Assembly: GCA_005884155.1 (NCBI GenBank)
Contig: VAXD01000116.1
Location: forward strand, 1-5,824
Source: Actinomycetota bacterium
GTDB taxonomy: Bacteria > Actinomycetota > Thermoleophilia > Gaiellales > Gaiellaceae
DNA length: 5,824 nucleotides
Direction: 5' to 3'
How positions within the stretch are numbered: the first letter of the stretch is position 1; the number at the start of each line of letters is the position of its first letter. Below the pieces are notes generated by a model. It had not been told where the DNA came from. It made no database searches and saw only the letters and a program-made list of their open reading frames with translations. This document shows, piece after piece, positions 1-4,356 of this stretch. Position numbers and translations under genes: made by a program.

Positions 1-1
1 G

Positions 2-157
2 GGGTGGTTCGGCCTCGCGACCGGCTACTCGCTCCCACGCGGGGTGACGCTAGGCGGGTCGGTCGCGGTTGCACGCGGCGGGAGGTGGTCGCTGACCAAC
101 GACGGCTCCACCGAGGCGCTGGTCGACCTCCAGCTCGAATGCGGCCGGGTCGCTTAG
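2..157 (+). CDS. 3' end of an unidentified protein gene (partial)
   Basis: An open frame enters from the left edge and ends at TAG 155-157, giving 51 residues that begin GWFGLATGYSLPRG and end QLECGRVA. About nine in ten codons end in G or C, which supports real coding in this high-GC genome. The peptide is rich in Gly, Val, Leu and Thr with alternating hydrophobic residues, as in a C-terminal beta-rich domain of a larger protein. No motif identifies the family, and no function is assigned. The stop lies 15 nt before a candidate -10 box and about 28 nt before a structured RNA region, so transcription of this gene may run into that region. Confidence 0.55.
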   Translation, partial: GWFGLATGYSLPRGVTLGGSVAVARGGRWSLTNDGSTEALVDLQLECGRVA

Positions 158-172
158 CTCGAAGACTCGCGT

Positions 173-178
173 TAGCCT
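173..178 (+). promoter_or_regulatory. Candidate -10 box for the structured leader RNA
   Basis: The hexamer TAGCCT fits the actinobacterial TANNNT -10 pattern. It would place the transcription start near 184-186, exactly where the closing stem of the downstream structured region begins. The identical hexamer sits 6 nt before the start codon of the methyltransferase ending at 3666 on the minus strand. No good -35 box is visible. This is inference from spacing and coincidence, not a strong match. Confidence 0.35.
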
Positions 179-181
179 TCA

Positions 182-411
182 GGGGTGGCCGAGAGAACGC
201 TGCTTCAGCGGATCCACAATCCGCGAAACCGGGTCTGCGGCTGCGCGCCAGACCGCTGGTGTCAGCGAACCGCCCTTGGCCACGCCGTGAGATGGTGGTT
301 CCCCGGCCGCTACGTCGGGCTCCACCATAAGTCCGTGCCGCCCGAGTGGAAGCGGGCGCAGGCGACACGCTCGTGAGATATTCGCCACCTGGCCCCAAGG
401 GGCTCCTTTTA
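182..411 (+). ncRNA. Candidate structured RNA: 5' leader (riboswitch or attenuator) or stand-alone small RNA
   Basis: This gene-free stretch is packed with perfect inverted repeats. A long-range stem pairs 182-190 with 278-286 (one G-G mismatch). Inside it are CGCTG/CAGCG (198-202/206-210), which competes with GCGGAT/ATCCGC (208-213/219-224), then GGTCTG/CAGACC (232-237/249-254) and CGCTG/CAGCG (254-258/263-267). Outside it come ATGGTGG/CCACCAT (292-298/322-328) with an inner CCCG/CGGG, then CGCCCG/CGGGCG (339-344/353-358), GGCGA/TCGCC (361-365/382-386), and a terminator-like hairpin (391-404) followed by TTTT. A -10-like box precedes it, and the Shine-Dalgarno and ATG of a methyltransferase follow within 27 nt of the T-run. 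The layout is that of a regulatory leader, but a separate terminated RNA is equally possible. I recognise no known class: signature sequences of tRNA, tmRNA, RNase P, SRP RNA, cobalamin and SAM elements are absent. High GC raises the chance of accidental hairpins. Confidence 0.45.
391..410 (+). terminator. Intrinsic terminator-like hairpin
   Basis: GGCCC (391-395) pairs with GGGCT (400-404) across a short CAAG loop, including one G-U pair at the base. CC and a run of four T follow at 407-410. It is a short but canonical stem plus T-run, unusual in this T-poor sequence. It lies 27 nt upstream of the methyltransferase ATG. It could end the upstream gene or a small RNA, or act as the switchable terminator of a leader. 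Confidence 0.5.
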
Positions 412-437
412 CCCCCACCGTTGGAAGGCGTGATCAG

Positions 438-1250
438 ATGAATCCGAACAAGGCACTCTGGGAGAAGGGCGACTTCACTCGCATTGCGGAGAGCATGCGG
501 GAGAGTGGCGAGGCCCTCGTGGCGACGCTCGGGATCACCCCTGGGCTCGACGTCCTGGACCTCGGCTGCGGCGACGGCACGACCGCCTTGCCGGCGGCGA
601 AGCTCGGGGCGAACGTCCTCGGGGTCGACATCGCCAGCAACTTGGTCGAGGCGGGGAACGCACGAGCGCAGAGCCTTGGCTTAACAAACTGCAGGTTCCA
701 GGAAGGCGATGCATCCGACCTGAGCGACATCGCCGATGACAGCTTCGACCTCGTCATCACCATCTTCGGGGCGATGTTCGCTCCGAAACCGTTCGACGTG
801 GCCAAGGAGATGGTCCGAGTCACGCGGCCCGGCGGCCGGATCGTGATGGGGAACTGGATCCCCGGCGATCCCACGCTGGTGGCCCAGATCTTGAAGATCA
901 GCTCCGCTTACTCACCGCCACCGCCGGAAGGGTTCGTCAGTCCGATGACGTGGGGCATCGAGGATGACGTGATCGAGCGATTCGCGGCCGCGGGCGTGCC
1001 CGAAGAGAAGATCTCGTTCGAGCGGGACACCTACACGTTCACCTTCCCGGCGGCTCCATCGGAGCTCGTCACCTTGTTCAGGAACTACTACGGGCCGACC
1101 ATGAATGCGTTCGAGGCTGCAGAGGCGGACGGCCGCGATGCCGAGCTGAACGCTGAGCTGGACGCCCTCTTCACCACCCAAAACACGAGCCCCGACGAGG
1201 AGGTCACGTCGATTCCAGCGACCTTCCTCCGAGTAACGGTCGCGTTGTAA
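438..1250 (+). CDS. Class I SAM-dependent methyltransferase
   Basis: The 270-residue protein has a Rossmann-fold methyltransferase core. The glycine-rich SAM-binding motif I is VLDLGCGDG at residues 39-47, and the acidic residue after strand 2 is D64 in GVDIA. GDASDL (90-95) sits where the adenine-contacting acidic motif is expected. FDLVITIFGAMF (103-114) is the strand-4 region, and RVTRPGGRIVMGNW (127-140) matches the conserved region before strand 5 in UbiE-like enzymes. The C-terminal third (about 155-270) probably holds the substrate-specific cap; the acceptor cannot be inferred. ATG 438 is preceded by GGAAGG at 423-428 with 9-nt spacing, which makes it the clearest Shine-Dalgarno start in the window. 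The gene stands alone, downstream of a hairpin-rich leader with a terminator, and converges on the cupin gene 25 bp away. It is not UbiE itself as far as context shows. Confidence 0.9.
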   Translation: MNPNKALWEKGDFTRIAESMRESGEALVATLGITPGLDVLDLGCGDGTTALPAAKLGANVLGVDIASNLVEAGNARAQSLGLTNCRFQEGDASDLSDIADDSFDLVITIFGAMFAPKPFDVAKEMVRVTRPGGRIVMGNWIPGDPTLVAQILKISSAYSPPPPEGFVSPMTWGIEDDVIERFAAAGVPEEKISFERDTYTFTFPAAPSELVTLFRNYYGPTMNAFEAAEADGRDAELNAELDALFTTQNTSPDEEVTSIPATFLRVTVAL

Positions 1251-1259
1251 ACGGGCCAA

Positions 1260-1276
1260 ACCGGTCGAGCACCGGT
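1260..1276. terminator. Symmetric hairpin between convergent genes
   Basis: Two copies of the self-complementary ACCGGT (1260-1265 and 1271-1276) flank a CGAGC loop, so a 6-bp stem forms on either strand. It fills most of the 25-bp gap between the methyltransferase stop and the cupin stop. It is placed as a bidirectional terminator would be, but neither side has a T-run, so the function is uncertain. Confidence 0.3.
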
Positions 1277-1923
1277 CAGCCGACAATCTCGCGCCACCGG
1301 GGGTCTGAGCGGAGCACGTCGAGGTCTTCGCTCTCGGCTGCGAGCTGTCGAACCGGCGGAGGACCTAGTTCGAGCCCGCGCGCGAGGTGCTCGAACGCAC
1401 CGTCGAAGTTGCCGGTCAGCGCCTCGAAGCAGGCGAGGTTGTAGTGAGGCTGCCATGCCTCGGGATCGCGGGCGAGCGCCTCAGCGAGCAGTGCTCGCGC
1501 CTTTTCCTCGCCTTGGGCGAATGCTTCGGCGAACGCGATCTGGAAGTCCTCCCAGGACTTCGGCTCGAATGCCTCGCCCGGCTTCGCCCCGACGGCAAGC
1601 ACGAGCGTCTCCGGCTCCATGGCGACTGCCTGTCGGGATGTGTTCGGCGGCACGTAGACGACGGTCTCGGGGCCTGCCTCGAAGGTCTCCCCGCCAATGG
1701 TGAACCGGGCGCGGCCGCTGATGATGACGTACACCTCTTCGTCGCCATCGGGTTCGCTATGACGTTCGATCACCGGCGCACCGACCGGGGCCGTCCAGCA
1801 GTTGAGCCCGAATGCCTGTAGGTCAAGCCGTCGGCGAAGCGGCATCAACACAGGCGCGCCGCTCATGGCCGGATAGCGCTCGACCTCGCGGAGAGTGACG
1901 AAGGCGTGGCGCCGCTCAGGCAT
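1276..1923 (-). CDS. Cupin domain protein with C-terminal TPR-like helices
   Basis: The start chosen is ATG 1923, giving 215 residues beginning MPERRHAFVT. The frame stays open upstream to 2064, but that extension reads like translated non-coding sequence. Residues about 35-115 form a small cupin barrel: ERHSEPDGDEEVYVIISG (53-70) is cupin motif 1, with H55 and the E62/E63 pair, and motif 2 is around PETVVYVPPNTSRQAV (85-100). The usual motif-2 histidine is missing (TSRQ in its place), so a complete metal site is unlikely and a binding rather than catalytic role is plausible. Residues about 125-190 look like one to two TPR helix pairs (KARALLAEALARDPEAWQPH, then YNLACFEALTGNFDGAFEHL), ending in LRSDPRWREIVG, a typical close of TPR repeats. 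Ligand and partner are unknown. The gene converges on the methyltransferase and is divergent from the coiled-coil gene. No strong Shine-Dalgarno is seen; GACAAT (1931-1936, minus strand) lies 7 nt before ATG and could be a poor -10 for a leaderless start. Confidence 0.8.
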   Translation of the reverse strand: MPERRHAFVTLREVERYPAMSGAPVLMPLRRRLDLQAFGLNCWTAPVGAPVIERHSEPDGDEEVYVIISGRARFTIGGETFEAGPETVVYVPPNTSRQAVAMEPETLVLAVGAKPGEAFEPKSWEDFQIAFAEAFAQGEEKARALLAEALARDPEAWQPHYNLACFEALTGNFDGAFEHLARGLELGPPPVRQLAAESEDLDVLRSDPRWREIVG

Positions 1924-2020
1924 CGCGCGGATTGTCACCGACTGAAGCGCGGGGTGGCGTCTCCGCAGGAAGTCTAAAGAGCCCGGATCTAAGCGATCGC
2001 ACCCGTACCGTGCCGAGGAC

Positions 2021-2050
2021 TTCAAAAAACGGGTAGAGCTCGCGTAAAAT
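2021..2050 (+). promoter_or_regulatory. Candidate promoter for the coiled-coil/cupin pair
   Basis: TTCAAA (2021-2026) and TAAAAT (2045-2050) are spaced 18 bp and lie in the most A/T-rich patch of the divergent intergenic region 1924-2062. The -10 ends 12 nt before ATG 2063, leaving a very short leader, which agrees with the absence of a good Shine-Dalgarno. The assignment rests on base composition and spacing only. Confidence 0.4.
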
Positions 2051-2062
2051 TGGGTAGCCGTC

Positions 2063-2269
2063 ATGACTCCCGAGAGCAGCGAGAGCGAAGTCCTCGCTCA
2101 GGAGTTGGAAAAACTGGGGGAACAGGTCAACTCCCTCGAGACGCGCTTGGCTGAGGTCGAGCGAATCATCAAAGGCCTGGAGGCAACCGCTCTGGTAACC
2201 GCCCGCGCCTTGGAGGAAATCTCCTCGCATTGGGACTCCGTGTACAGAGCGATGCGCCGAGCAGAGTGA
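2063..2269 (+). CDS. Small coiled-coil protein, function unknown
   Basis: A 68-residue acidic protein (MTPESSESEV...AMRRAE). From about residue 8 to 50 it shows heptad-like spacing of Leu, Val and Ile with many Glu, Lys and Arg (for example LEKLGEQVNSLETRLAEVER), as in a two-stranded coiled coil. There is no signal peptide or membrane segment. Upstream is only a weak GGGTAG 5 nt before the ATG, but a candidate promoter ends 12 nt before it. The TGA is followed 21 nt later by the cupin gene in the same reading frame with no other stop between them, so the two are probably co-transcribed. They may once have been, or still be, one coiled-coil-cupin protein. I do not recognise the family. An oligomerisation or partner-binding role is a guess. 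Confidence 0.6.
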   Translation: MTPESSESEVLAQELEKLGEQVNSLETRLAEVERIIKGLEATALVTARALEEISSHWDSVYRAMRRAE

Positions 2270-2285
2270 GGGAGCTTCTCCTGGC

Positions 2286-2307
2286 CTGGCATGGGCCAGT
2301 GTGCGGG
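2286..2307 (+). repeat. 22-nt hairpin-forming direct repeat, copy 1
   Basis: CTGGC-AT-GGGCCAGTGTGCGGG matches the copy at 2911-2932 at 20 of 22 positions, 625 bp apart. CTGGC (2286-2290) pairs with GCCAG (2295-2299) around a 4-nt loop. Both mismatches between copies fall in that loop. In this copy the loop ATGG holds the most upstream possible start codon of the cupin gene (2291). The repeat may be a regulatory RNA element, or a trace of duplication; its origin is unknown. Confidence 0.55.
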
Positions 2308-2839
2308 AATGTCCCTGAACGGGGTCGCGTGCCCGGATACGCTGACGAGCGTGAGTGGGCTGACCGCCACATGGTCGGGTTCGGGGGAAGGCGAGCAGTT
2401 CTGGTTCCTCGGCACACTCGCGATCGTCCGGGTGGCGGGCGAGGCGAGTGACGGGCGCTTCGCTCTGATCGAGTTTCTCTTTCCACGGCACGCCTCGCCA
2501 CCGCTTCACACGCATCCGCTGGACGAGAGCTACATCGTCCAGGAGGGACGGCTGACGCTGCATGCGGGCGAGCAGCGGTTCGAACTCGTGGCGGGCGCCG
2601 CGGCCGTCGTGCCGATGGGGGTTGCGCACACCTTTCGCGTGGACAGCGACCACGCGCGGGTGCTCATACTCAGTACGCCGGCAGGGCTCGAGCGAATGGT
2701 TCGAGACGGGTCAGTCCGGGCTACAGAGCCGACACTGCCACCGAGCGAGACACCGCGGCCCTCGCCCGAGCAACTCGAAGAACTCTTTAGAGCCCACGGT
2801 CAAGTCAATGTTGGCCCGCCGCTTCTGCCCGACGACTGA
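2291..2839 (+). CDS. Cupin_2-type protein with a complete metal-site signature
   Basis: A 182-residue single-domain cupin. Motif 1 is PPLHTHPLDESYIVQEG (70-86) with H73, H75 and E79. Motif 2 is AGAAAVVPMGVAHTF (101-115) with H113. These four residues are the classical metal ligands, so an active metal centre is likely. The preceding stretch (FWFLGTLAIVRVAG, 37-50) and the overall order resemble the quercetin-dioxygenase-like cupins common in Actinobacteria. The reaction cannot be read from sequence: oxygenase, isomerase and ligand-binding members share this signature. The C-terminal tail (about 140-182) is Pro- and acid-rich and may hold a short helix (EQLEELFRAH). The start is uncertain: ATG 2291 lies in a hairpin loop with no close Shine-Dalgarno, while ATG 2309 (MSLNGVAC) and GTG 2351 are alternatives. 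The gene follows the coiled-coil gene by 21 nt in the same frame, and near-identical hairpin repeats lie at its 5' end and about 70 bp past its stop. Confidence 0.82.
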   Translation: MGQCAGMSLNGVACPDTLTSVSGLTATWSGSGEGEQFWFLGTLAIVRVAGEASDGRFALIEFLFPRHASPPLHTHPLDESYIVQEGRLTLHAGEQRFELVAGAAAVVPMGVAHTFRVDSDHARVLILSTPAGLERMVRDGSVRATEPTLPPSETPRPSPEQLEELFRAHGQVNVGPPLLPDD

Positions 2840-2891
2840 CTTCGCTCGCCGGTCAGCGAATGATCTAGTCCGACAATCCGTTGTGGGGCTC

Positions 2892-2922
2892 GGCCCGGCC
2901 CACCTCGACGCTGGCTCGGGCC
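2892..2922. terminator. Large hairpin between convergent cupin and methyltransferase genes
   Basis: GGCCCGGCCCA (2892-2902) pairs with TGGCTCGGGCC (2912-2922) with one mismatch and one G-T pair, leaving a 9-nt loop. It sits in the 140-bp gap between the cupin stop (2839) and the methyltransferase stop (2980), where a bidirectional terminator is expected. There is no T-run, so the assignment is tentative. Its right arm overlaps copy 2 of the 22-nt repeat. Confidence 0.35.
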
Positions 2923-2932
2923 AGTGTGCGGG
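2911..2932 (+). repeat. 22-nt hairpin-forming direct repeat, copy 2
   Basis: CTGGC-TC-GGGCCAGTGTGCGGG shares 20 of 22 positions with the copy at 2286-2307. The CTGGC/GCCAG stem is intact and the loop is TCGG instead of ATGG. No similarity continues on either side. It overlaps the right arm of the larger hairpin 2892-2922, so the two folds are mutually exclusive. Confidence 0.55.
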
Positions 2933-2979
2933 CCCTGATGCCATCCACTGCGACTGCCCCTCAGGATCGCGTGCTGCGT

Positions 2980-3666
2980 CTACTCCAGAATGGCGACGTA
3001 ATAGCCGCTGCCGCTCTCTTGGATCACTCGGCGGATCCGCCACTGTGTGTCTTCGAGGATGGACGCCATTTCGTCCGGTGAGACAATCAGATAGTCGAAC
3101 CAAGGCCCGATGAGGTCGCGGTAGCGAACGCGCAACCGTAGCTGGCCCGGCATCCGGCCCCGCTTGCGGTTGTGCTCCTGATAGGCGAGATGGGCCGGGT
3201 CTTCCGTCGCATAAGGGTCATTCGAGCCCGCCACGATTCTGTCGGCCAGCGGGCGGAGCCGCCGGAGCAATCGCCGGGCCTTGCTCGGCGAGCCGAAGAG
3301 ACCGAAGTTGTTACCGAACATGACGATCGTGTCGAACCGGCCAACCGAGTCGTCAACCTCTTCGAATGCGAGCAGCCGCACGTCGCGGACTCCGCGCCCA
3401 CGTGCCACCTCGACCGCACCCGACGAAACGTCGATCCCGACGACGCTTCTTCCACGCCGCTGCAGTTCCAGAGCCGCTCGCCCAGCGCCCACACCGACGT
3501 CAAGCACCCTCCCGCGCACCCAGCGGAGTGCGCGACGCTCCACCGCAGGCCACAGAGCCACGGGTGCGAAGTAGGCCATCTTTCCTGCGTCGAGGAACCC
3601 GTCATCTCGCTCGATGATTTCCGGGCCTGTCCCGTCGAGGAGCATCTGCCCAAAGGCGTCCGCCAT
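2980..3666 (-). CDS. Class I SAM-dependent methyltransferase (second, distinct family)
   Basis: The 228-residue protein carries motif I VLDVGVGAGR (54-63), the acidic ribose-binding residue D79 in GIDVS, and FDTIVMFGNNFGLFG (111-125) in the strand-4 position. A helix of repeated Arg and Leu (RRLLRRLRPLADRIV, 131-145) is followed by the strand-5 region. The C-terminal part (about 170-228) includes RVRYRDLIGPWFDYLIVSPD and ends YYVAILE, consistent with the last antiparallel strands of the fold. The N-terminal helix region (EIIERDDGFLDAG, 16-28) probably caps the site. It shows little similarity to the methyltransferase at 438-1250 outside motif I, so it is not a recent duplicate. The substrate is unknown. 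ATG 3666 is chosen because TAGCCT lies exactly 6 nt upstream, implying a leaderless transcript. dcd lies 86 bp upstream on the same strand, with hairpins between, so the two may be separate units. Confidence 0.88.
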   Translation of the reverse strand: MADAFGQMLLDGTGPEIIERDDGFLDAGKMAYFAPVALWPAVERRALRWVRGRVLDVGVGAGRAALELQRRGRSVVGIDVSSGAVEVARGRGVRDVRLLAFEEVDDSVGRFDTIVMFGNNFGLFGSPSKARRLLRRLRPLADRIVAGSNDPYATEDPAHLAYQEHNRKRGRMPGQLRLRVRYRDLIGPWFDYLIVSPDEMASILEDTQWRIRRVIQESGSGYYVAILE

Positions 3667-3672
3667 GCTTCG

Positions 3673-3678
3673 AGGCTA
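3673..3678 (-). promoter_or_regulatory. -10 box for a leaderless methyltransferase transcript
   Basis: TAGCCT on the minus strand fits TANNNT and is followed by exactly 6 nt (CGAAGC) and then ATG 3666, so transcription would start at or beside the A of the start codon. No clear -35 box or Shine-Dalgarno is present; a G-run at about -12 to -17 is too far for good ribosome binding. Confidence 0.5.
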
Positions 3679-3699
3679 CCCCCCGGAGGCGCCACAGGA

Positions 3700-3729
3700 G
3701 GCGGAAGGCCGCCCTGGGACGAGCGTCCC
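3700..3729 (-). terminator. Tandem hairpins downstream of dcd
   Basis: GGCGG/CCGCC (3700-3704/3709-3713, 4-nt loop) and GGGAC/GTCCC (3716-3720/3725-3729, 4-nt loop) lie back to back in the 86-bp gap between the dcd stop and the next minus-strand start. They could end or attenuate dcd transcription. No T-run follows, so the call is weak. Confidence 0.3.
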
Positions 3730-3752
3730 TCTCGCCTGACGGATTTCGGGTT

Positions 3753-4316
3753 TTAGCTGAAGTTCTGCCAGTACCTGCTCGGCGTGGGGCCCTGTTGGCC
3801 CTGGTACTTCGAGCCGAGCTCGTCTGCGCCATAGGGTCGCTCGGCCGGTTCCGTCAGTTGCACGAACGAGAGCTGGCCGATCTTCATCCCGTAGTAGATC
3901 GTGATCGGGAGGTTGGCGACGTTCGAGAGCTCGAGCGTCACGTGCCCGTCCCAGCCGGGGTCGATGAAGCCTGCGGTCGAGTGAATCAGCAGTCCAAGCC
4001 GGCCTAGCGAGCTCTTGCCCTCCAAGCGGGCCACGAGGTCGTCAGGGAGCTGGATCCGCTCGAGCGTCGAGCCGAGCACGAACTCGCCTGGATGCAGGAT
4101 GAACGCGCGGTCGCCGTCGATCTCGACCAGCTCGGTCAGGTCTTCCTGCTGCTGCTTGACGTCGATGAACGGGTAGCGCGCGTTGTGGAAGACGCGGAAG
4201 AGCCGGTCGACCCGGACGTCAACGCTCGAGGGCTGCAGCAGCGACTCGTCGTAAGGGTCGATCCCGATGCGTCCTTCCTCGAGCAGGCGGCGGATCGTCC
4301 GGTCGGAGAGGACCAC
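3753..4316 (-). CDS. dcd: dCTP deaminase, probably the bifunctional deaminase/dUTPase type
   Basis: This cytoplasmic enzyme of pyrimidine deoxynucleotide synthesis deaminates dCTP. In the bifunctional subgroup it also hydrolyses the dUTP formed, giving dUMP for thymidylate synthesis without releasing dUTP. The 187-residue sequence follows the Mycobacterium tuberculosis enzyme closely: LQPSSVDVR (27-35), HPGEFVLGSTLE (75-86), EGKSSLGRLGL (99-109), HSTAGFIDPG (112-121), TLELSNVANLP (127-137) and GSKYQGQQGPTPSR (168-181). The catalytic glutamate is E129, the same number as in the mycobacterial protein. The triphosphate-binding S102 and R106 and the C-terminal lid motif are intact, and length is normal. 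The start is GTG 4316, with VLSDRTIRR matching the family N-terminus (LLSDR). There is no Shine-Dalgarno, but a -10 box 6 nt upstream indicates a leaderless mRNA. It is divergent from the hydrolase gene with a 40-bp gap. Confidence 0.95.
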   Translation of the reverse strand: MVLSDRTIRRLLEEGRIGIDPYDESLLQPSSVDVRVDRLFRVFHNARYPFIDVKQQQEDLTELVEIDGDRAFILHPGEFVLGSTLERIQLPDDLVARLEGKSSLGRLGLLIHSTAGFIDPGWDGHVTLELSNVANLPITIYYGMKIGQLSFVQLTEPAERPYGADELGSKYQGQQGPTPSRYWQNFS

Positions 4317-4322
4317 GCGGCG

Positions 4323-4328
4323 ATTCTA
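4323..4328 (-). promoter_or_regulatory. -10 box for leaderless dcd
   Basis: TAGAAT on the minus strand is a near-perfect -10 and is followed by 6 nt (CGCCGC) and the GTG start at 4316, so the mRNA should begin at the start codon. No TTGACA-like -35 is visible at 17 bp. The box supports the GTG start independently of homology. Confidence 0.6.
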
Positions 4329-4356
4329 CGGCCGTCGTATGCTTGCGCTCCTTTCG

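Noticed and set aside
182..327. tRNA or tmRNA ending in GGCTCCACCA (318-327), with a GCGGAT/ATCCGC arm resembling an anticodon stem
   Set aside because: There is no T-loop of the GGTTCGANTCC type before the CCA, no 5' partner for an acceptor stem ending GGCTCCA, and no tmRNA tag reading frame. The anticodon-like loop has C instead of the invariant U33.
292..410. T-box antiterminator, from GGTGGTTCCCCGG (294-306) resembling GGTGGNACCGCGG, followed by a terminator
   Set aside because: Two core positions differ from the T-box consensus, the terminator lies about 85 nt too far downstream, and the following gene is a methyltransferase, not an aminoacyl-tRNA synthetase or amino-acid gene.
4..418. 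Open frames across the leader region: plus strand 4-330 and minus strand 179-418
   Set aside because: The first is out of frame with the better-supported coding end at 157. Both are Arg/Pro-rich translations typical of high-GC non-coding or antisense sequence, without ribosome-binding sites. The second runs through the hairpins and terminator.
1924..2064. A 47-residue N-terminal extension of the minus-strand cupin, starting at ATG 2064
   Set aside because: The extension has no domain character and more A/T-ending codons. It overlaps the candidate promoter and start codon of the divergent coiled-coil gene, and the family-like sequence begins only at MPERRHAF.
1916..2653. Long minus-strand open frame antisense to the coiled-coil and cupin genes
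   Set aside because: The plus strand carries clear cupin metal-site motifs over the same bases. The antisense product shows no motif and is an expected by-product of G/C-rich third positions.
438..3666. The two methyltransferases and two cupins as a duplicated gene-pair system
   Set aside because: The methyltransferases differ outside motif I, and the cupins differ in domain make-up and metal ligands. Orientation and promoters are independent, so there is no support for a duplicated or co-regulated module.
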